Of a stretch of 64,000 bases of DNA, positions 63,814 to 64,000 are shown one piece after another (within the stretch, counting starts at the first letter, position 1; each line of letters begins with the position of its first letter). Under the pieces are notes generated by a model. That model was not told the origin of the DNA. It saw nothing but the letters and a program-made list of their open reading frames with translations, and ran no database searches. The position numbers were made by a program, and so were the translations under genes. This stretch comes from Nitrospira sp. ND1 (GTDB lineage Bacteria > Nitrospirota > Nitrospiria > Nitrospirales > Nitrospiraceae): positions 1,573,089 through 1,637,088 of the forward strand of contig NZ_FWEX01000006.1 in assembly GCF_900170025.1 (NCBI RefSeq). The letters run 5' to 3'.

Positions 63814-64000
63814 TTATCCGTTGACCAACTTGACGCCCTGTCCGCGCGTGGATCCCTGCCCCTGCGGCTCGCGCGTTCCCGACTGGCTCATCTCCAACGT
63901 GCCGTTGAAGACCACCCCTTCTTCCATGGCCAACAGCGGCGCCTTCACGCCGGCATTCACCACGGCAGGCGCGCGCAACTTCACCTTCTCCCGGGCGCTG
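63814..64000 (-). CDS. Partial bactofilin-like protein, C-terminal end
   Basis: The window edge cuts off the start. The visible 61 residues contain VKLRAPAVVNAGVKAPLLA and MEEGVVFNGTLEMSQ, the last beta-helix turns and capping region of a bactofilin, then a Gly/Gln-rich tail ending KLVNG. It lies just upstream of the complete bactofilin gene on the same strand, making a tandem pair. Confidence 0.8.
   Translation of the reverse strand, partial: SAREKVKLRAPAVVNAGVKAPLLAMEEGVVFNGTLEMSQSGTREPQGQGSTRGQGVKLVNG

Overview
The window looks like a chromosomal segment of a Nitrospira-type bacterium (phylum Nitrospirota). This is an inference from the gene families and the compact, moderately GC-rich style, not from any marker gene; no rRNA or tRNA was seen. 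Most genes have clear family signatures, so functions are more certain than the host name.

Region 1 (1-8250) is accessory. It holds small unknown genes, including a secreted protein built of NP/GxYGS-type repeats; an SOS-style cassette of an SRAP (abasic-site) protein, UmuD and UmuC; and a complete mercury-resistance operon (merR divergent from merT-merP-merF-merA) with a textbook MerR operator. A decayed end of a nickel/cobalt transporter gene plus half a cobalamin riboswitch lies just behind merA.

Region 2 (8705-28660) is one long minus-strand corrin locus. Transcription starts upstream of a cobalamin riboswitch with a built-in terminator (28333-28655). It runs through cbiX-ferredoxin, a DUF3209-like protein, a flavin reductase, a small HutX-like protein, cbiD, cbiC, cbiET, cbiL, cbiG, cbiH, an unknown gene, cbiF, cobA-hemD, bluB, cbiA, cbiP and a Ni/Co transporter. 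Most junctions overlap by a few bases. A second cobalamin riboswitch then controls a TonB-dependent receptor and a PepSY membrane protein. The set makes cobyric acid by the early-cobalt route and the DMB lower ligand, but no CbiJ/CobK reductase is present; the unassigned flavin reductase is a candidate substitute.

Region 3 (28900-37250) is a mobile or decayed stretch. It contains a frameshifted IS3-family element, a Cys/Met-metabolism PLP enzyme, the C-terminal stub of an integron integrase abutting one gene cassette (a small monooxygenase) with an attC-like site, a GTTTACG repeat cluster, and two orphan glycan-type genes (GT2 glycosyltransferase, DegT aminotransferase).

Region 4 (37250-56730) is mixed housekeeping and signalling. 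It has a lytic transglycosylase, REC-GGDEF protein, beta-helix protein, TPR protein, DUF2726-like protein, anmK, and a zinc/manganese-type ABC transporter split by a 177-bp inverted-repeat (MITE-like) element. It continues with a GNAT enzyme, two RluD-type pseudouridine synthases around a PilZ protein, and the circularly permuted ATP-grasp / alpha-E / Anbu peptidase operon flanked by two paralogous one-haem DUF3365 proteins.

Region 5 (56790-64000) is core: the F1 part of ATP synthase (atpH-A-G-D-C, with no F0 genes beside it), mnmA, and two bactofilin genes, the last cut by the window end.
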